Counted from the first letter of the stretch, positions 41,801 to 56,902 are shown. The stretch is 64,000 bases of DNA from Owenia fusiformis (GCA_903813345.2 CAIIXF020000009.1:15018347-15082346); one strand, 5' to 3'. Translations and numbers: made by a program. The notes: generated by a model from the letters alone, not told the origin.

Positions 41801-43752
41801 TCTTGAGATAATCCCAGGAGCATACATGCGCGGGTCACAATAGCTAAACAGGCTATGCGGCTACAGAGGTTCTTGATGTACCCCTGCGATGGCTACGCTA
41901 CCTATACTGGCTTTGCGGCTACAGAGGTTCTGGATGTAAGCCTAGGACGAAACGTACTGTGACCCCGATAGCTGCACTGGGTACACGGCTACAGAGGTTC
42001 TTGAGGTAAACCTAGGAGCATGCATGCGTTGGCTACACTAGCTACACTGGCTATGCGGCTAGAGATGTTCTCGAGGTAAGTCCAGGACCATACATTCTGT
42101 GGTCCCAATAGCTTCACTGGCTTCGCGGCTACAGAGGTTCTTGAGGTAACCCTAGCAGCATGCATGTGTTGGCTACGCTAGCTACACTGACTATGCAGCT
42201 AGAGAGGATCTGGAGGTAAGCCCAGGAGCATACATCCGGTGGTCACGATAGCTACACTGGCTACGCGGCTACAGAGGGTCTTGGGGTACCCCTAGAAACA
42301 TGCATGCAGTGGCTACGCTACCTACACTGGCTTTGCGGCTACAGAGGTTCTGGATGTAAGCCTAGGACGAAACATACGTGACCCCGATAGCTGCACTGGG
42401 TACGCAGCTACAGAGGTTCTTGAGGTAAACCTAGGAGCATGCATGCGTTGGCTACACTAGCTACACTCGCTATGCAGCTAGAGAGGTTCTCGAGGTAAGC
42501 CCAGGACCATACATACTGTGGCCCCGATAGCTGCACTGGGTACGCAGCTCCAGAGGTTCTTGAGGTAAACCAAGGAGCATGCATGCGTTGGCTACACTAG
42601 CTACACTCGCTATGCAGCTAGAGAGGTTCTCGAGGTAAGCCCAAGACCATACATACTGGGGCCCCGATAGCTGCACTGGGTACGCAGCTACAGAGGTTCT
42701 TGAGATACCCCTAGGACCATTCATGCGTTGGCTACGCTAGCTACACAGGCTACGTGTCTACACAGGATCTGGAGATATGTAAGAATATGCATTCGCTAGC
42801 TACGCTAACTACACTAGCAATGCAGCTAGAGAGGTTCTTGAGGTAAGCCCAGGAGCATACATGCGGTGGTCACAATAGCTACACAGGCTAAGCGGCTATA
42901 GAGGTTCTTGATGTACCCCTAGGACCATGCATGCGATGACTACGCTACCTATACTGGTTTTGCGGCTACAGATGTTCTGGATGTAAGCCCGGGACTATAC
43001 ATACTGTGGCCCCGATAGCTGCACTGGGTACGCGGCTACAGAGGTTCTTGAGGTAGACCAAGGAGCATGCATCCGGTGGTCAAGATAGCTACACTGGCTA
43101 CGCGGCTACAGAGGTTCTTGAGATACCCCTAGAACCATTCATGCGGTGGCTACGCTACCTATACTTGTTTTGCGGCTACAGATGTTCTGGATGTAAGCCT
43201 AGGACGAAACGTACTGTGACCCCGATAGCTGCACTGGGTACACGGCTACAGAGGTTCTTGAGGTAAACCTAGGAGCATGCATGCGTTGGCTACACTAGCT
43301 ACACTGGCTATGCGGCTAGAGATGTTCTCGAGGTAAGCCCAGGACCATACATACTGTGGCCCCGATAGCTGCACTGGGTACGTGGCTACAGAGGTTCTTG
43401 AGGTAAACCTAGGAGCATGCATGCGTTGGCTACGCTAGCTACACTGACAATGCAGCTTGAGAGGTTCTGGAGGTAAGCCCAAGAGCATACATCCGATGGT
43501 CACGATAGCTACACTGGCTACGCGGCTACAGAGGTTCTTGAGGTACCCCTAGGTGGCTATGCTAGCTGCACAGGCTACGTGTCTACACAAGGTCTGGAGG
43601 TAACTGTAAGAATATGCATGCGCTAGCTACGCTAACTACACTGGTTATGCAGCTAGAGAGGTTCTTGAGGTAAGCCCAGGAGCATACATCAGGTGGTCAC
43701 GATAGCTCCACTGGCTACGTGGCTAAAGATTTCTTGAGGTACCCCTAGGACC

Positions 43753-43879
43753 ATTATACATGTCATGATATAGGGAGAAAATCAAAAAACTCAAGGCCTG
43801 TGTTACATTTGCTAACTGTATATTGAATGCTCTTACTATGCTAGAATATTTTCTCTCACTATATCTTGACACTGTTTTA
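43753..43879. mobile_element. 127-bp MITE-like insertion, copy B site 1
   Basis: Flanked by AGGACC on both sides and by the site-1 downstream monomer GCATGCGCTAGCTACA. Confidence 0.85.
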
Positions 43880-46514
43880 AGGACCCTGCATGCGCTAGCT
43901 ACATTGGCTTTGCGTCTACAAATGTTCTGGATGTAAGCCCAGGACCATACATACTATGGCCCCGATAGCTGCACTGGGTACGTGGCTACAGAGGTTCTTG
44001 AGGTAAATATAGGAGCATGCATGCGTTGGCTACGCTAGCTACACTGGCTAGGCAGCTAGAGAGGTTCTCGAGGTAAGCCCAGGACCATACATACTGTGGC
44101 CCCGATAGCTGCACTGGGTACGTGGCTACAGAGGTTCTTGAGGTAAACCTAGGAGCATGCATGCGTTGGCTACACTAGCTACACTGGCTATGCAGCTAGA
44201 GAGGTTCTCGAGGTAAGCCCAGGACCATACATACTGTGGCCCCGATAGCTGCACTGGGTACGTGGCTACAGAGGTTCTTGAGGTAAACCTAGGAGCATGC
44301 ATGCGTTGGCTACGCTAGCTACACTGAATATGCAGCTAGAGAGCTTCTCGAGGTAAGCCCAGGACCATACATACTCTGGCCCCGATAGCTGCACTGGGTA
44401 CGCGGCTATAGAGGTTCTTGAGGTAAACCTAGGAGCATGCATGCGTTGGCTACACTAGCTACACTGGCTAGGCAGCTAGAGAGGTTCTGGAGGTAAGCCC
44501 AGTACCCCTTAGACCATGCATGCGGTGGCTACGCTATCTACACTGGCTTTACGGCTACAGAGGTTCTGGATATAAGCCCAGGACGATACATTCTGTGGCC
44601 CCGATAGCTGCACTGGCTACACAGCAACAGAGGTTCTCGAGGTACCCCTAGGACCATGCATGCGTTGGCTACACTAGCTACACTCGCTATGCAGCTAGAG
44701 AGGTTCTCGAGGTAAGCCCAGGACCATACATACTCTGGCCCCGATAGCTGCACTGGGTACGCGGCTATAGAGGTTCTTGAGGTAAACCTAGGAGCATGCA
44801 TGCGTTGGCTACACTAGCTACACTCGCTATGCAGCTAGAGAGGTTCTCGAGGTAAGCCAAGGAGCATACATTCGGTGGTCAAGATAGCTACACTGGCTAC
44901 GCGGCTACAGAGGTTCTTGAGGTAAACCTAGGAGCATGCATGCGTTGGCTACACTAGCTACACTCGCTATGCAGCTAGAGAGGTTCTCGAGGTAAGCCCA
45001 AGACCATACATACTGGGGCCCCGATAGCTGCACTGGGTACGCGGCTACAGAGGTTCTTGAGGTAAACCAAGGAGCATGCATGCGTTGGCTACACTAGCTA
45101 CACTGGCTATGCAGCTAGAGAGGTTCCCGAGGTAAGCCAAGGAGCATACATTCGGTGGTCAAGATAGCTACACTGGCTACGCGGCTACAGAGGTTCTTGA
45201 GGTAAACCTAGGAGCATGCATGCGTTGGCTACACTAGCTACACTCGCTATGCAGCTAGAGAGGTTCTCGAGGTAAGCCAAGGAGCATACATTCGGTGGTC
45301 AAGATAGCTACACTGGCTACGCGGCTACAGAGGTTCTTGAGGTAAACCTAGGAGCATGCATGCGTTGGCTACACTAGCTACACTCGCTATGCAGCTAGAG
45401 AGGTTCTCGAGGAAAGCCCAAGACCATACATACTTTGGCCCCGATAGCTGCACTGGGTACGCGGCTACAGAGGTTCTTGAGGTAAACCAAGGAGCTTGCA
45501 TGCGTTGGCTACACTAGCTACACTGGCTATGCAGCTAGAGAGGTTCTCGAGGTAAGCCAAGGAGCATACATTCGGTGGTCAAGATAGCTACACTGGCTAC
45601 GCGGCTACAGAGGTTCTTGAGGTAAACCTAGGAGCATGCATGCGTTGGCTACACTAGCTACACTCGCTATGCAGCTAGAGAGGTTCTCGAGGTAAGCCCA
45701 AGACCATACATACTGGGGCCCCGATAGCTGCACTGGGTACGCGGCTACAGAGGTTCTTGAGGTAAACCAAGGAGCATGCATGCGTTGGCTACACTAGCTA
45801 CACTGGCTATGCAGCTAGAGAGGTTCTCGAGGTAAGCCAAGGAGCATACATTCGGTGGTCACGATAGCTACACTGGCTACGCGGCTACAGAGGTACCCCC
45901 CTAGGAACATGCATGCGGTGGCTACGCTACCTTCACTGGCTTTGCGGCTACAGATGTTCTGGATGTAAGCCCAGGACCATACATACTGTGGCCCTGATAG
46001 CTACACTGGCTACGCGGCCACAGAGGTAACCCTAGGAGCATGATGCGTTGGCTACGCTAGCTACACTGGCTGTGCATCCAGAGAGGTCCTGGAGGTAAGC
46101 CCAGGAGCATACATCCGGTGGTCACGATAGTTACACTGGCTATGGGGCTACAGAGGTTCTTGAGGTAACCCTAGGAGCATGCATGCGTTGGCTACGCTAG
46201 CTACACTGACTATGCAGCTTGAGAGGTTCTGGAGGTAAGCCCAAGAGCATACATCCGGTGGTCACGATAGCTACACTGGCTACACGGCTACAGAGGTTCT
46301 TGAGGTACCCCTAGGTGGCTACGCTAGCTGCACAGGCTACGTGTCTACACAGGGTCTGGAGGTAACTGTAAGAATATGCATGCGCTAGCTACGCTAACTA
46401 CACTGGCTATGCAGCTAGAGAGGTTCTTGAGGTAAGCCCAGGAGCATACATCCGGTGGTAACGATAGCTCCACTGGCTACGTGGCTTAAGATTTCTTGAG
46501 GTACCCCTAGGACC

Positions 46515-46641
46515 ATTATACATGTCATGATATAGGGAGAAAATCAAAAAACTCAAGGCCTGTGTTACATTTGCTAACTGTATATTGAATGCTCTTACTA
46601 TGCTAGAATATTTTCTCTCACTATATCTTGACACTGTTTTA
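46515..46641. mobile_element. 127-bp MITE-like insertion, copy B site 2
   Basis: Flanked by AGGACC and followed by the site-2 monomer GCATGCGTTGGATACG. Confidence 0.85.
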
Positions 46642-49600
46642 AGGACCCTGCATGCGTTGGATACGCTAGCTACATTGGCTTTGCGGCTACAAATGTTCTG
46701 GATGTAAGCCCAGGACCATACATACTGTGGCCCCGATAGCTGCACTGGGTACGTGGCTACAGAGGTTTTTGAGGTAAACCTAGGAGCATGCATGCGATGG
46801 CTAAGCTAGCTACACTGGCTATGCAGCTAGAGAGGTTCTGGAGGAAAGCCCAGTACCCCTTAGACCATGCATGCTGTGGCTACACTATCTACACTGGCTT
46901 TACGGCTACAGAGGTTCTGGATATAAGCCCAGGACGATACATTCTGTGGCCCCGATAGCTGCACTGGGTATGCGGCTACAGAGTTTCTGGATGTAAGCCC
47001 AGGACCATACATTCTGTGGTCCCGATAGCTGCACTGGCTTCGCTGCTACATAGGTTCTTGAGGTAAACCTAGGAGCATGCATGCGTTTGCTACGCTAGCT
47101 ACACTGGCTATGCAGCTAGAGAGGTTCTGGAGGTAAGCCCAGTACCCCTAAGACCATGCATGCGGCGGCTACGCTCTCTACACTGGCTTTGCAGCTACAG
47201 AGGTTCTGGATGTAAGCCCAGGACCATACATACTGTGGCCCCGATAGCTACACTGGTTACACGGCTACAGAGGTTCTTGAGGTAAGCCCAGGACGAAACA
47301 TACTGTGAACCCGATAGCTGCACTGGGTACGCGGCTACAGAGGCTCTTGAGGTAAACCTAGGAGCATGCATGCGTTGGCTACACTAGCTAGACTGGCTAT
47401 GCAGCTAGAGAGGTTCTCGAGGTAAGCCCAGGACCATACATACTGTGGCCCCGATAGCTGCACTGGGTACGTGGCTACAGAGGTTCTTGAGGTAAACCTA
47501 GGAGCATGCATGCGTTGGCTACGCTAGCTACACTGAATATGCAGCTAGAGAGGTTCTCGATGTAAGCCAAGGAGCATACATTTGGTGGTCAAGATAGCTT
47601 AACTGGCTACGCAGCTACAGAGGTTCTTGAGGTAAACCCAGGAAAATGCATGCGTTGGCTACACTAGCTACACTCGCTATGCAGCTAGAGAGGTTCTCGA
47701 GGTAAGCCCAAGACCATACATACTGTGGCCCCGATAGCTGCACTGGGTACGCGGCTACAGAGGTTCTTGAGGTAAACCAAGGAGCATGCATGCGTTGGCT
47801 ACACTAGCTACACTGGCTATGCAGCTAGAGAGGTTCTCGAGGTAAGCCAAGGAGCATACATTCGGTGGTCAAGATAGCTACACTGGCTACGCGGCTACAG
47901 AGGTTCTTGAGGTACCCCTACGACCATTCATGCGGTGGCTACGCTAGCTACACAGGCTACGTGTCTACACAGGGTCTGGAGATATGTAAGAATATGCATG
48001 CGCTAGCTACGCTAACTACACTGGCTATGCAGCTAGAGAGGTTCTTTAGGTAAGCCCAGGAGCATACATGCGGTGGTCACAATAGCTACACTGGCTACGC
48101 GTCTACAGACGTTCTTGATGTACCCCTAGGACCATGCATGCGATGGCTACGCTACCTATACTGGTTTTGCGGCTACAGATGTTCTGGATGTAAGCCCAGG
48201 ACCATACATACTGTGGCCCCGATAGCTGCACTGGGTACGTGGCTACAGAGGTTCTTGAGGTAAACCTAGGAGCATGCATGCGTTGGCTACACTAGCTACA
48301 CTGGCTATGCAGCTAGAGAGGTTCTCGAGGTAAGCCCAGGACCATACATACTGTGGCCCCGATAGCTGCACTGGGTACGTGGCTACAGAGGTTCTTGAGG
48401 TAAACCTAGGGGCATGCATGCGTTAGCTACGCTAGCTACACTGAATATGCAGCTAGAGAGGTTCTCGAGGTAAGCCCAGGACCATACATACTCTGGCCCC
48501 GATAGCTGCACTGGGTACGCGGCTATAGAGGTTCTTGAGGTAAACCTAGGAGCATGCATGCGTTGGCTACACTAGCTACACTCGCTATGCAGCTAGAGAG
48601 GTTCTCGAGGTAAGCCCAGGACCATACATACTGTGACCCCGATAGCTGCACTGGGTACGCGGCTACAGAGGCTCTTGAGGTAAACCTAGGAGCATGCATG
48701 CGTTGGCTACGCTAGCTACACTGGCTATGCAGCTAGAGAGGTTCTCGAGGTAAGCCCAGGACCATACATACTGTGGCCCCGATAGCTGCACTGGGTACGT
48801 GGTTACAGAGGTTCTTGAGGTAAACCTAGGAGCATGCATGCGTTGGCTACACTAGCTACACTGGCTATGCAGCTAGAGAGGTTCTCGAGGTAAGCCCAGG
48901 ACCATACATACTGTGGCCCCGATAGCTGCACTGGGTACGTGGCTACAGAGGTTCTTGAGGTAAACCTAGGAGCATGCATGCGTTGGCTACGCTAGCTACA
49001 CTGAATATGCAGCTAGAGAGGTTTTCGAGGTAAGCCAAGGAGCATACATTCGGTGGTCAAGATAGCTACACTGGCTACGCGGCTACAGAGGTTCTTGAGG
49101 TAAATCTAGGAGCATGCATGCGTTTGCTACACTAGCTACACTCGCTATGCAGCTAGAGAGGTTCTCGAGGTAAGCCCAAGACCATACATACTGTGGCCCC
49201 GATAGCTGCACAGGGTACGCGGCTACAGAGGTTCTTGAGGTAAACCTAGGAGCATGCTTGCGTTGGCTACACTAGCTACACTGGCTATGCGGCTAGAGAT
49301 GTTCTCGAGGTAAGCCCAGGACCATACATACTGTGGCCCCGATAGCTGCACTGGGTACGTGGCTACAGAGGTTCTTGAGGTAAACCTAGGAGCATGCATG
49401 CGTTGGCTACACTAGCTACATTGGATATGCAGCTAGAGAGGTTCAGGAGGTAAGCCCAGTACCCCTTAGACGATGCATGCGGTGGCTACGCTATCTACAC
49501 TGGCTTTGCCGCTACAGAGGTTCTGGATGTAAGCCCAAGACGATACATTCTGTGGCCCCGATAGCTGCACTGGCTACGCGGCAACAGAGGTTCTTGAGGT

Positions 49601-52600
49601 ACCCCTAGGACCATGCATGCGGTGGCTACGCTACCTACACTGGCTTTGCGGCTACAGATGTTCTAGATGTAAGCCTAGGACGAAACATACTGTGACCCCG
49701 ATAGCTGCACTGGCTACGCGGCTACAGATGTTCTTGAAGTAAACCTAGGAGCATGCATGCGTTGGCTACGCTGGCTACACTGGCTATGCAGCTAGAGAGG
49801 TTCTCGAGGTAAGCCAAGGACCATACATACTGTGGCCCCGATAGCTGCACTGGGTACGCGGCTACAGAGGTTCTTGAGGTAAACCTAGGAGCATGCTTGC
49901 GTTGGCTACACTAGCTACACTGGCTATGCGGCTAGAGATGTTCTCGAGGTAAGCCCAGGAGCATACATCCGGTGGTCAAGATAGCTACACGGCTACGCGG
50001 CTACAGAGGTTCTTGAGGTAAACCTAGGAGCATGCATGCGTTGGCTACACTAGCTACATTGGATATGCAGCTAGAGAGGTTCAGGAGGTAAGCCCAGTAC
50101 CCCTTAGACGATGCATGCGGTGGCTACGCTATCTACACTGGCTTTGCCGCTACAGAGGTTCTGGATGTAAGCCCAAGACGATACATTCTGTGGCCCCGAT
50201 AGCTGCACTGGCTACGCGGCAACAGAGGTTCTTGAGGTACCCCTAGGACCATGCATGCGGTGGCTACGCTACCTACACTGGCTTTGCGGCTACAGATGTT
50301 CTAGATGTAAGCCTAGGACGAAACATACTGTGACCCCGATAGCTGCACTGGCTACGCGGCTACAGATGTTCTTGAAGTAAACCTAGGAGCATGCATGCGT
50401 TGGCTACGCTGGCTACACTGGCTATGCAGCTAGAGAGGTTCTCGAGGTAAGCCAAGGACCATACATACTGTGGCCCCGATAGCTGCACTGGGTACGCGGC
50501 TATAGAGGTTCTTGAGGTAAACCAAGGAGCATGCATGCGTTGGCTACACTAGCTACACTGGCTATGCAGCTAGAGAGGTTCTCGAGGTAAGCCAAGGAGC
50601 ATACATCCGGTGGTCAAGATAGCTACACGGCTACGCGGCTACAGAGGTTCTTGAGATACCCCTAGGACCATTAGCATACATGCGGTGGTCACAATAGCTA
50701 CACAGGTTAAGCGGCTACAGAGGTTCTTGATGTACCCCTAGGACCATGCATGCGATGGCTACGCTACCTATACTGGTTTTGCAGCTACTGGGTACGCGGC
50801 TACAGAGGTTCTTGAGGTAAACCTAGGAGCATGCTTGCGTTGGCTACACTAGCTACACTGGCTATGCGGCTAGAGATGTTCTCGAGGTAAGCCCAGGACC
50901 ATACAAACTGTGGCCCCGATAGCTGCACTGGGTACGTGGCTACAGAGGTTCTTGAGGTAAACCTAGGAGCATGCATGCGTTGGCTACACTAGCTACATTG
51001 GACATGCAGCTAGAGAGGTTCAGGAGGTAAGCCCAGTACCCCTTAGACGATGCATGCGGTGGCTACGCTATCTACACTGGCTTTGCCGCTACAGAGGTTC
51101 TGGATGTAAGCCCAAGACGATACATTCTGTGGCCCCGATAGCTGCACTGGCTACGCGGCAACAGAGGTTCTTGAGGTACCCCTAGGACCATGCATGCGGT
51201 GGCTACGCTACCTACACTGGCTTTGCGGCTACAGATGTTCTAGATGTAAGCCTAGGACGAAACATACTGTGACCCCGATAGCTGCACTGGCTACGCGGCT
51301 ACAGATGTTCTTGAAGTAAACCTAGGAGCATGCATGCGTTGGCTACGCTGGCTACACTGGCTATGCAGCTAGAGAGGTTCTCGAGGTAAGCCCAGGACCA
51401 TACATACTGTGGCCCCGATAGCTGCACTGGGTACGCGGCTACAGAGGTTCTTGAGGTAAACCAAGGAGCATGCATGCGTTGGCTACACTAGCTACACTGG
51501 CTATGCAGCTAGAGAGGTTCTCGAGGTAAGCCAAGGAGCATACATGCGGTGGTCAAGATAGCTACACGGCTACGCGGCTACAGAGGTTCTTGAGATACCC
51601 CTAGGACCATTCATGCGGTGGCTACGCTAGCTATATAGGCTACGTGTCTACACAGGGTCTGGAGATATGTAAGAATATGCATTCGCTAGCTACGCTAACT
51701 ACACTGGCTATGCAGCTAGAGAGGTTCTTGAGGTAAGCCCAGGACCATACATACTGTGGCCCCGATAGCTGCACTGGGTACGTGGCTACAGAGGTTCTTG
51801 CTAAACCTAGGAGCATGCATGCGTTGGCTACACTAGCTACACTGGCTATGCAGCTAGAGAGGTTCTCGAGGTAAGCCCAGGACCATACATACTGTGGCCC
51901 CGATAGCTGCACTGGGTACGTGGCTACAGAGGTTCTTGAGGTAAACCTAGGAGCATGCATGCGTTGGCTACACTAGCTACACTGGCTATGCAGCTAGAGA
52001 GGTTCTCGAGGTAAGCCCAGGACCATACATACTGTGGCCCCGATAGCTGCACTGGGTACGTGGCTACAGAGGTTCTTGAGGTAAACCTAGGAGCATGCAT
52101 GCGTTGGCTACACTAGCTACACTGGCTATGCAGCTAGAGAGGTTCTCGAGGTAAGCCCAGGACCATACATACTGTGGCCCCGATAGCTGCACTGGGTACG
52201 TGGCTACAGAGGTTCTTGAGGTAAACCTAGGAGCATGCATGCGTTGGCTACGCTAGCTACACTGAATATGCAGCTAGAGAGCTTCTCGAGGTAAGCCCAG
52301 GACCATACATACTCTGGTCCCGATAGCTGCACTGGGTACGCGGCTATAGAGGTTCTTGAGGTAAACCTAGGAGCATGCATGCGTTGGCTACACTAGCTAC
52401 ACTCGCTATGCAGCTAGAGAGGTTCTCGAGGTAAGCCCAGGACCATACATACTGTGGCCCCGATAGCTGCACTGGGTACGCGGCTACAGAGGTTCTTGAG
52501 GTAAACCAATGAGCATGCATGCGTTCGCTTACACTAGCTACACTGGCTATGCAGCAGAGAGGTTCTCGAGGTAAGCCAAGGAGCATACATTCGGTGGTCA

Positions 52601-55600
52601 AGATAGCTACACTGGCTACGCGGCTACAGAGGTTCTTGAGGTAAACCTAGGAGCGTGCATGCGTTGGCTACACTAGCTACACTCGCTATGCAGCTAGAGA
52701 GGTTCTCGAGGAAAGCCCAAGACCATACATACTGTGGCCCCGGTAGCTGCACTGGGTACGCGGCTACAGAGGTTCTTGAGGTAAACCAAGGAGCATGCAT
52801 GCGTTGGCTACACTAGCTACACTGGCTATGCAGCTAGATAGGTTCTCGAGGTAAGCCAAGGAGCATACATTCGGTGGTCAAGATAGCTACACTGGCTAAG
52901 CGGCTACAGAGGTTCTTGAGGAAAACCTAGGAGCATGCATGCGTTGGCTACACTAGCTACACTGGCTATGCAGCTAGAGAGGTTTTCGAGGTAAGCCAAG
53001 GAGCATACATTCGGTGGTCACTATAGCTACACTGGCTACGCGGCTACAGAGGTACCCCCCTAGGAACATGCATGCGGTGGCTACGCTACCTTCACTGGCT
53101 TTGCGGCTACAGATGTTCTGGATGTAAGCCCGGGACCATACATACTGTGGCCCTGATAGCTACACTGGCTACGCAGCCACAGAGGTAACCCTAGGAGCAT
53201 GATGCGTTGGCTACGCTAGCTACACTGGCTGTAAATCCAGAGAGGTCCTTGAGGTAAGCCCAGGAGCATACATCCGGTGGTCACGATAGCTACACTGGCT
53301 ATGGGGCTACAGAGGTTCTTGAGGTAACCCTAGGAGCATGCATGCGTTGGCTACGCTAGCTACACTGACTATGCAGCTTGAGAGGTTCTGGAGGTAAGCC
53401 CAAGAGCATACATCCGGTGGTCACGATAGCAGGCTACGTGTCTACACAGGGTCTGGAGATATATTAGAATATGCATGCGCTAGCTACGCTAACTACACTG
53501 GCTATGCAGCTAGAGAGGTTCTTGAGGTAATCCCAGGAGCATACATGCGGTGGTCACAATAGCTAAACAGGCTATGCGGCTACAGAGGTTCTTGATGTAC
53601 CCCTGCGATGGCTACGCTACCTATACTGGCTTTGCGGCTACAGAGGTTCTGGATGTAAGCCTAGGACGAAACGTACTGTGACCCCGATAGCTGCACTGGG
53701 TACACGGCTACAGAGGTTCTTGAGGTAAACCTAGGAGCATGCATGCGTTGGCTACACTAGCTACACTGGCTATGCGGCTAGAGATGTTCTCGAGGTAAGT
53801 CCAGGACCATACATTCTGTGGTCCCAATAGCTTCACTGGCTTCGCGGCTACAGAGGTTCTTGAGGTAACCCTAGCAGCATGCATGTGTTGGCTACGCTAG
53901 CTACACTGACTATGCAGCTAGAGAGGATCTGGAGGTAAGCCCAGGAGCATACATCCGGTGGTCACGATAGCTACACTGGCTACGCGGCTACAGAGGGTCT
54001 TGGGGTACCCCTAGGAACATGCATGCAGTGGCTACGCTACCTACACTGGCTTTGCGGCTACAGAGGTTCTGGATGTAAGCCTAGGACGAAACATACGTGA
54101 CCCCGATAGCTGCACTGGGTACGCAGCTACAGAGGTTCTTGAGGTAAACCTAGGAGCATGCATGCGTTGGCTACACTAGCTACACTCGATATGCAGCTAG
54201 AGAGGTTCTCGAGGTAAGCCCAGGACCATACATACTGTGGCCCCGATAGCTGCACTGGGTACGCAGCTCCAGAGGTTCTTGAGGTAAACCAAGGAGCATG
54301 CATGCGTTGGCTACACTAGCTACACTCGCTATGCAGCTAGAGAGGTTCTCGAGGTAAGCCCAAGACCATACATACTGGGGCCCCGATAGCTGCACTGGGT
54401 ACGCAGCTACAGAGGTTCTTGAGATACCCCTAGGACCATTCATGCGTTGGCTACGCTAGCTACACAGGCTACGTGTCTACACAGGATCTGGAGATATGTA
54501 AGAATATGCATTCGCTAGCTACGCTAACTACACTAGCAATGCAGCTAGAGAGGTTCTTGAGGTAAGCCCAGGAGCATACATGCGGTGGTCACAATAGCTA
54601 CACAGGCTAAGCGGCTATAGAGGTTCTTGATGTACCCCTAGGACCATGCATGCGATGACTACGCTACCTATACTGGTTTTGCGGCTACAGATGTTCTGGA
54701 TGTAAGCCCGGGACCATACATACTGTGGCCCCGATAGCTGCACTGGGTACGCGGCTACAGAGGTTCTTGAGGTAGACCAAGGAGCATGCATCCGGTGGTC
54801 AAGATAGCTACACTGGCTACGCGGCTACAGAGGTTCTTGAGATACCCCTAGAACCATTCATGCGGTGGCTACGCTACCTATACTTGTTTTGCGGCTACAG
54901 ATGTTCTGGATGTAAGCCTAGGACGAAACGTACTGTGACCCCGATAGCTGCACTGGGTACACGGCTACAGAGGTTCTTGAGGTAAACCTAGGAGCATGCA
55001 TGCGTTGGCTACACTAGCTACACTGGCTATGCGGCTAGAGATGTTCTCGAGGTAAGCCCAGGACCATACATACTGTGGCCCCGATAGCTGCACTGGGTAC
55101 GTGGCTACAGAGGTTCTTGAGGTAAACCTAGGAGCATGCATGCGTTGGCTACGGTAGCTACACTGACAATGCAGCTTGAGAGGTTCTGGAGGTAAGCCCA
55201 AGAGCATACATCCGATGGTCACGATAGCTACACTGGCTACGCGGCTACAGAGGTTCTTGAGGTACCCCTAGGTGGCTATGCTAGCTGCACAGGCTACGTG
55301 TCTACACAAGGTCTGGAGGTAACTGTAAGAATATGCATGCGCTAGCTACACTAGCTACACTGGCTATGCAGCTAGAGAGGTTCTCGAGGTAAGCCCAGGA
55401 CCATACATACTGTGGCCCCGATAGCTGCACTGGGTACGCAGCTCCAGAGGTTCTTGAGGTAAACCAAGGAGCATGCATGCGTTGGCTACACTAGCTACAC
55501 TGGCTATGCAGCTAGAGATGTTCTCGAGGTAAGCCAAGGAGCATACATCCGGTGGTCAAGATAGCTACACGGCTACGCGGCTACAGAGGTTCTTGAGATA

Positions 55601-56776
55601 CCCCTAGGACCATTCATGCGTTGGCTACGCTAGCTACACAGGCTACGTGTCTACACAGGATCTGGAGATATGTAAGAATATGCATTCGCTAGCTACGCTA
55701 ACTACACTAGCAATGCAGCTAGAGAGGTTCTTGAGGTAAGCCCAGGAGCATACATGCGGTGGTCACAATAGCTACACAGGCTAAGCGGCTATAGAGGTTC
55801 TTGATGTACCCCTAGGACCATGCATGCGATGACTACGCTACCTATACTGGTTTTGCGGCTACAGATGTTCTGGATGTAAGCCCGGGACCATACATACTGT
55901 GGCCCCGATAGCTGCACTGGGTACGCGGCTACAGAGGTTCTTGAGGTAGACCAAGGAGCATGCATCCAGTGGTCAAGATAGCTACACTGGCTACGCGGCT
56001 ACAGAGGTTCTTGAGATACCCCTAGAACCATTCATGCGGTGGCTACGCTACCTATACTTGTTTTGCGGCTACAGATGTTCTGGATGTAAGCCCAGGACCA
56101 TACATACTGTGGCCCTGATAGCTACACTGGCTACACGGCTACAGAGGTAACCCTAGGAGCATGCATGCGTTGGCTACGCTAGCTACACTGGCTGTGCATC
56201 CAGAGAGGTTCTGGATGTAAGCCTAGGACGAAACGTACTGTGACCCCGATAGCTGCACTGGGTACACGGCTACAGAGGTTCTTGAGGTAAACCTAGGAGC
56301 ATGCAAGCGTTGGCTACACTAGCTACACTGGCTATGCGGCTAGAGATGTTCTCGAGGTAAGCCCAGGACCATACATACTGTGGCCCCGATAGCTGCACTG
56401 GGTACGTGGCTACAGAGGTTCTTGAGGTAAACCTAGGAGCATGCATGCGTTGGCTACGCTAGCTACACTGACAATGCAGCTTGAGAGGTTCTGGAGGTAA
56501 GCCCAAGAGCATACATCCGATGGTCACGATAGCTACACTGGCTACGCGGCTACAGAGGTTCTTGAGGTACCCCTAGGTGGCTATGCTAGCTGCACAGGCT
56601 ACGTGTCTACACAGGGTCTGGAGGTAACTGTAAGAATATGCATGCGCTAGCTACGCTAACTACACTGGTTATGCAGCTAGAGAGGTTCTTGAGGTAAGCC
56701 CAGGAGCATACATCAGGTGGTCACGATAGCTCCACTGGCTACGTGGCTAAAGATTTCTTGAGGTACCCCTAGAACC

Positions 56777-56902
56777 ATTATACATGTCATGATATAGGGA
56801 GAAAATCAAAAACTCAAGGCCTGTGTTACATTTGCTAACTGTATATTGAATGCTCTTACTATGCTAGAATATTTTCTCTCACTATATCTTGACACTGTTT
56901 TA
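56777..56902. mobile_element. 126-bp MITE-like insertion, copy C site 1
   Basis: One A is missing from an internal A-run, and the left duplication reads AGAACC while the right is AGGACC. Site-1 downstream monomer. Confidence 0.85.

Larger units (their letters stand above)
40326..51628. repeat. Higher-order repeat copy B (11303 bp)
   Basis: Same variant order as copy A with local length changes. MITE insertions at 43753 and 46515 are 2762 bp apart, about five 140-bp dimers more than in A. A block around the marker GAGAGGTTCAGGAGG occurs three times (49438, 50066, 51004) against once in A and C. Confidence 0.85.
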
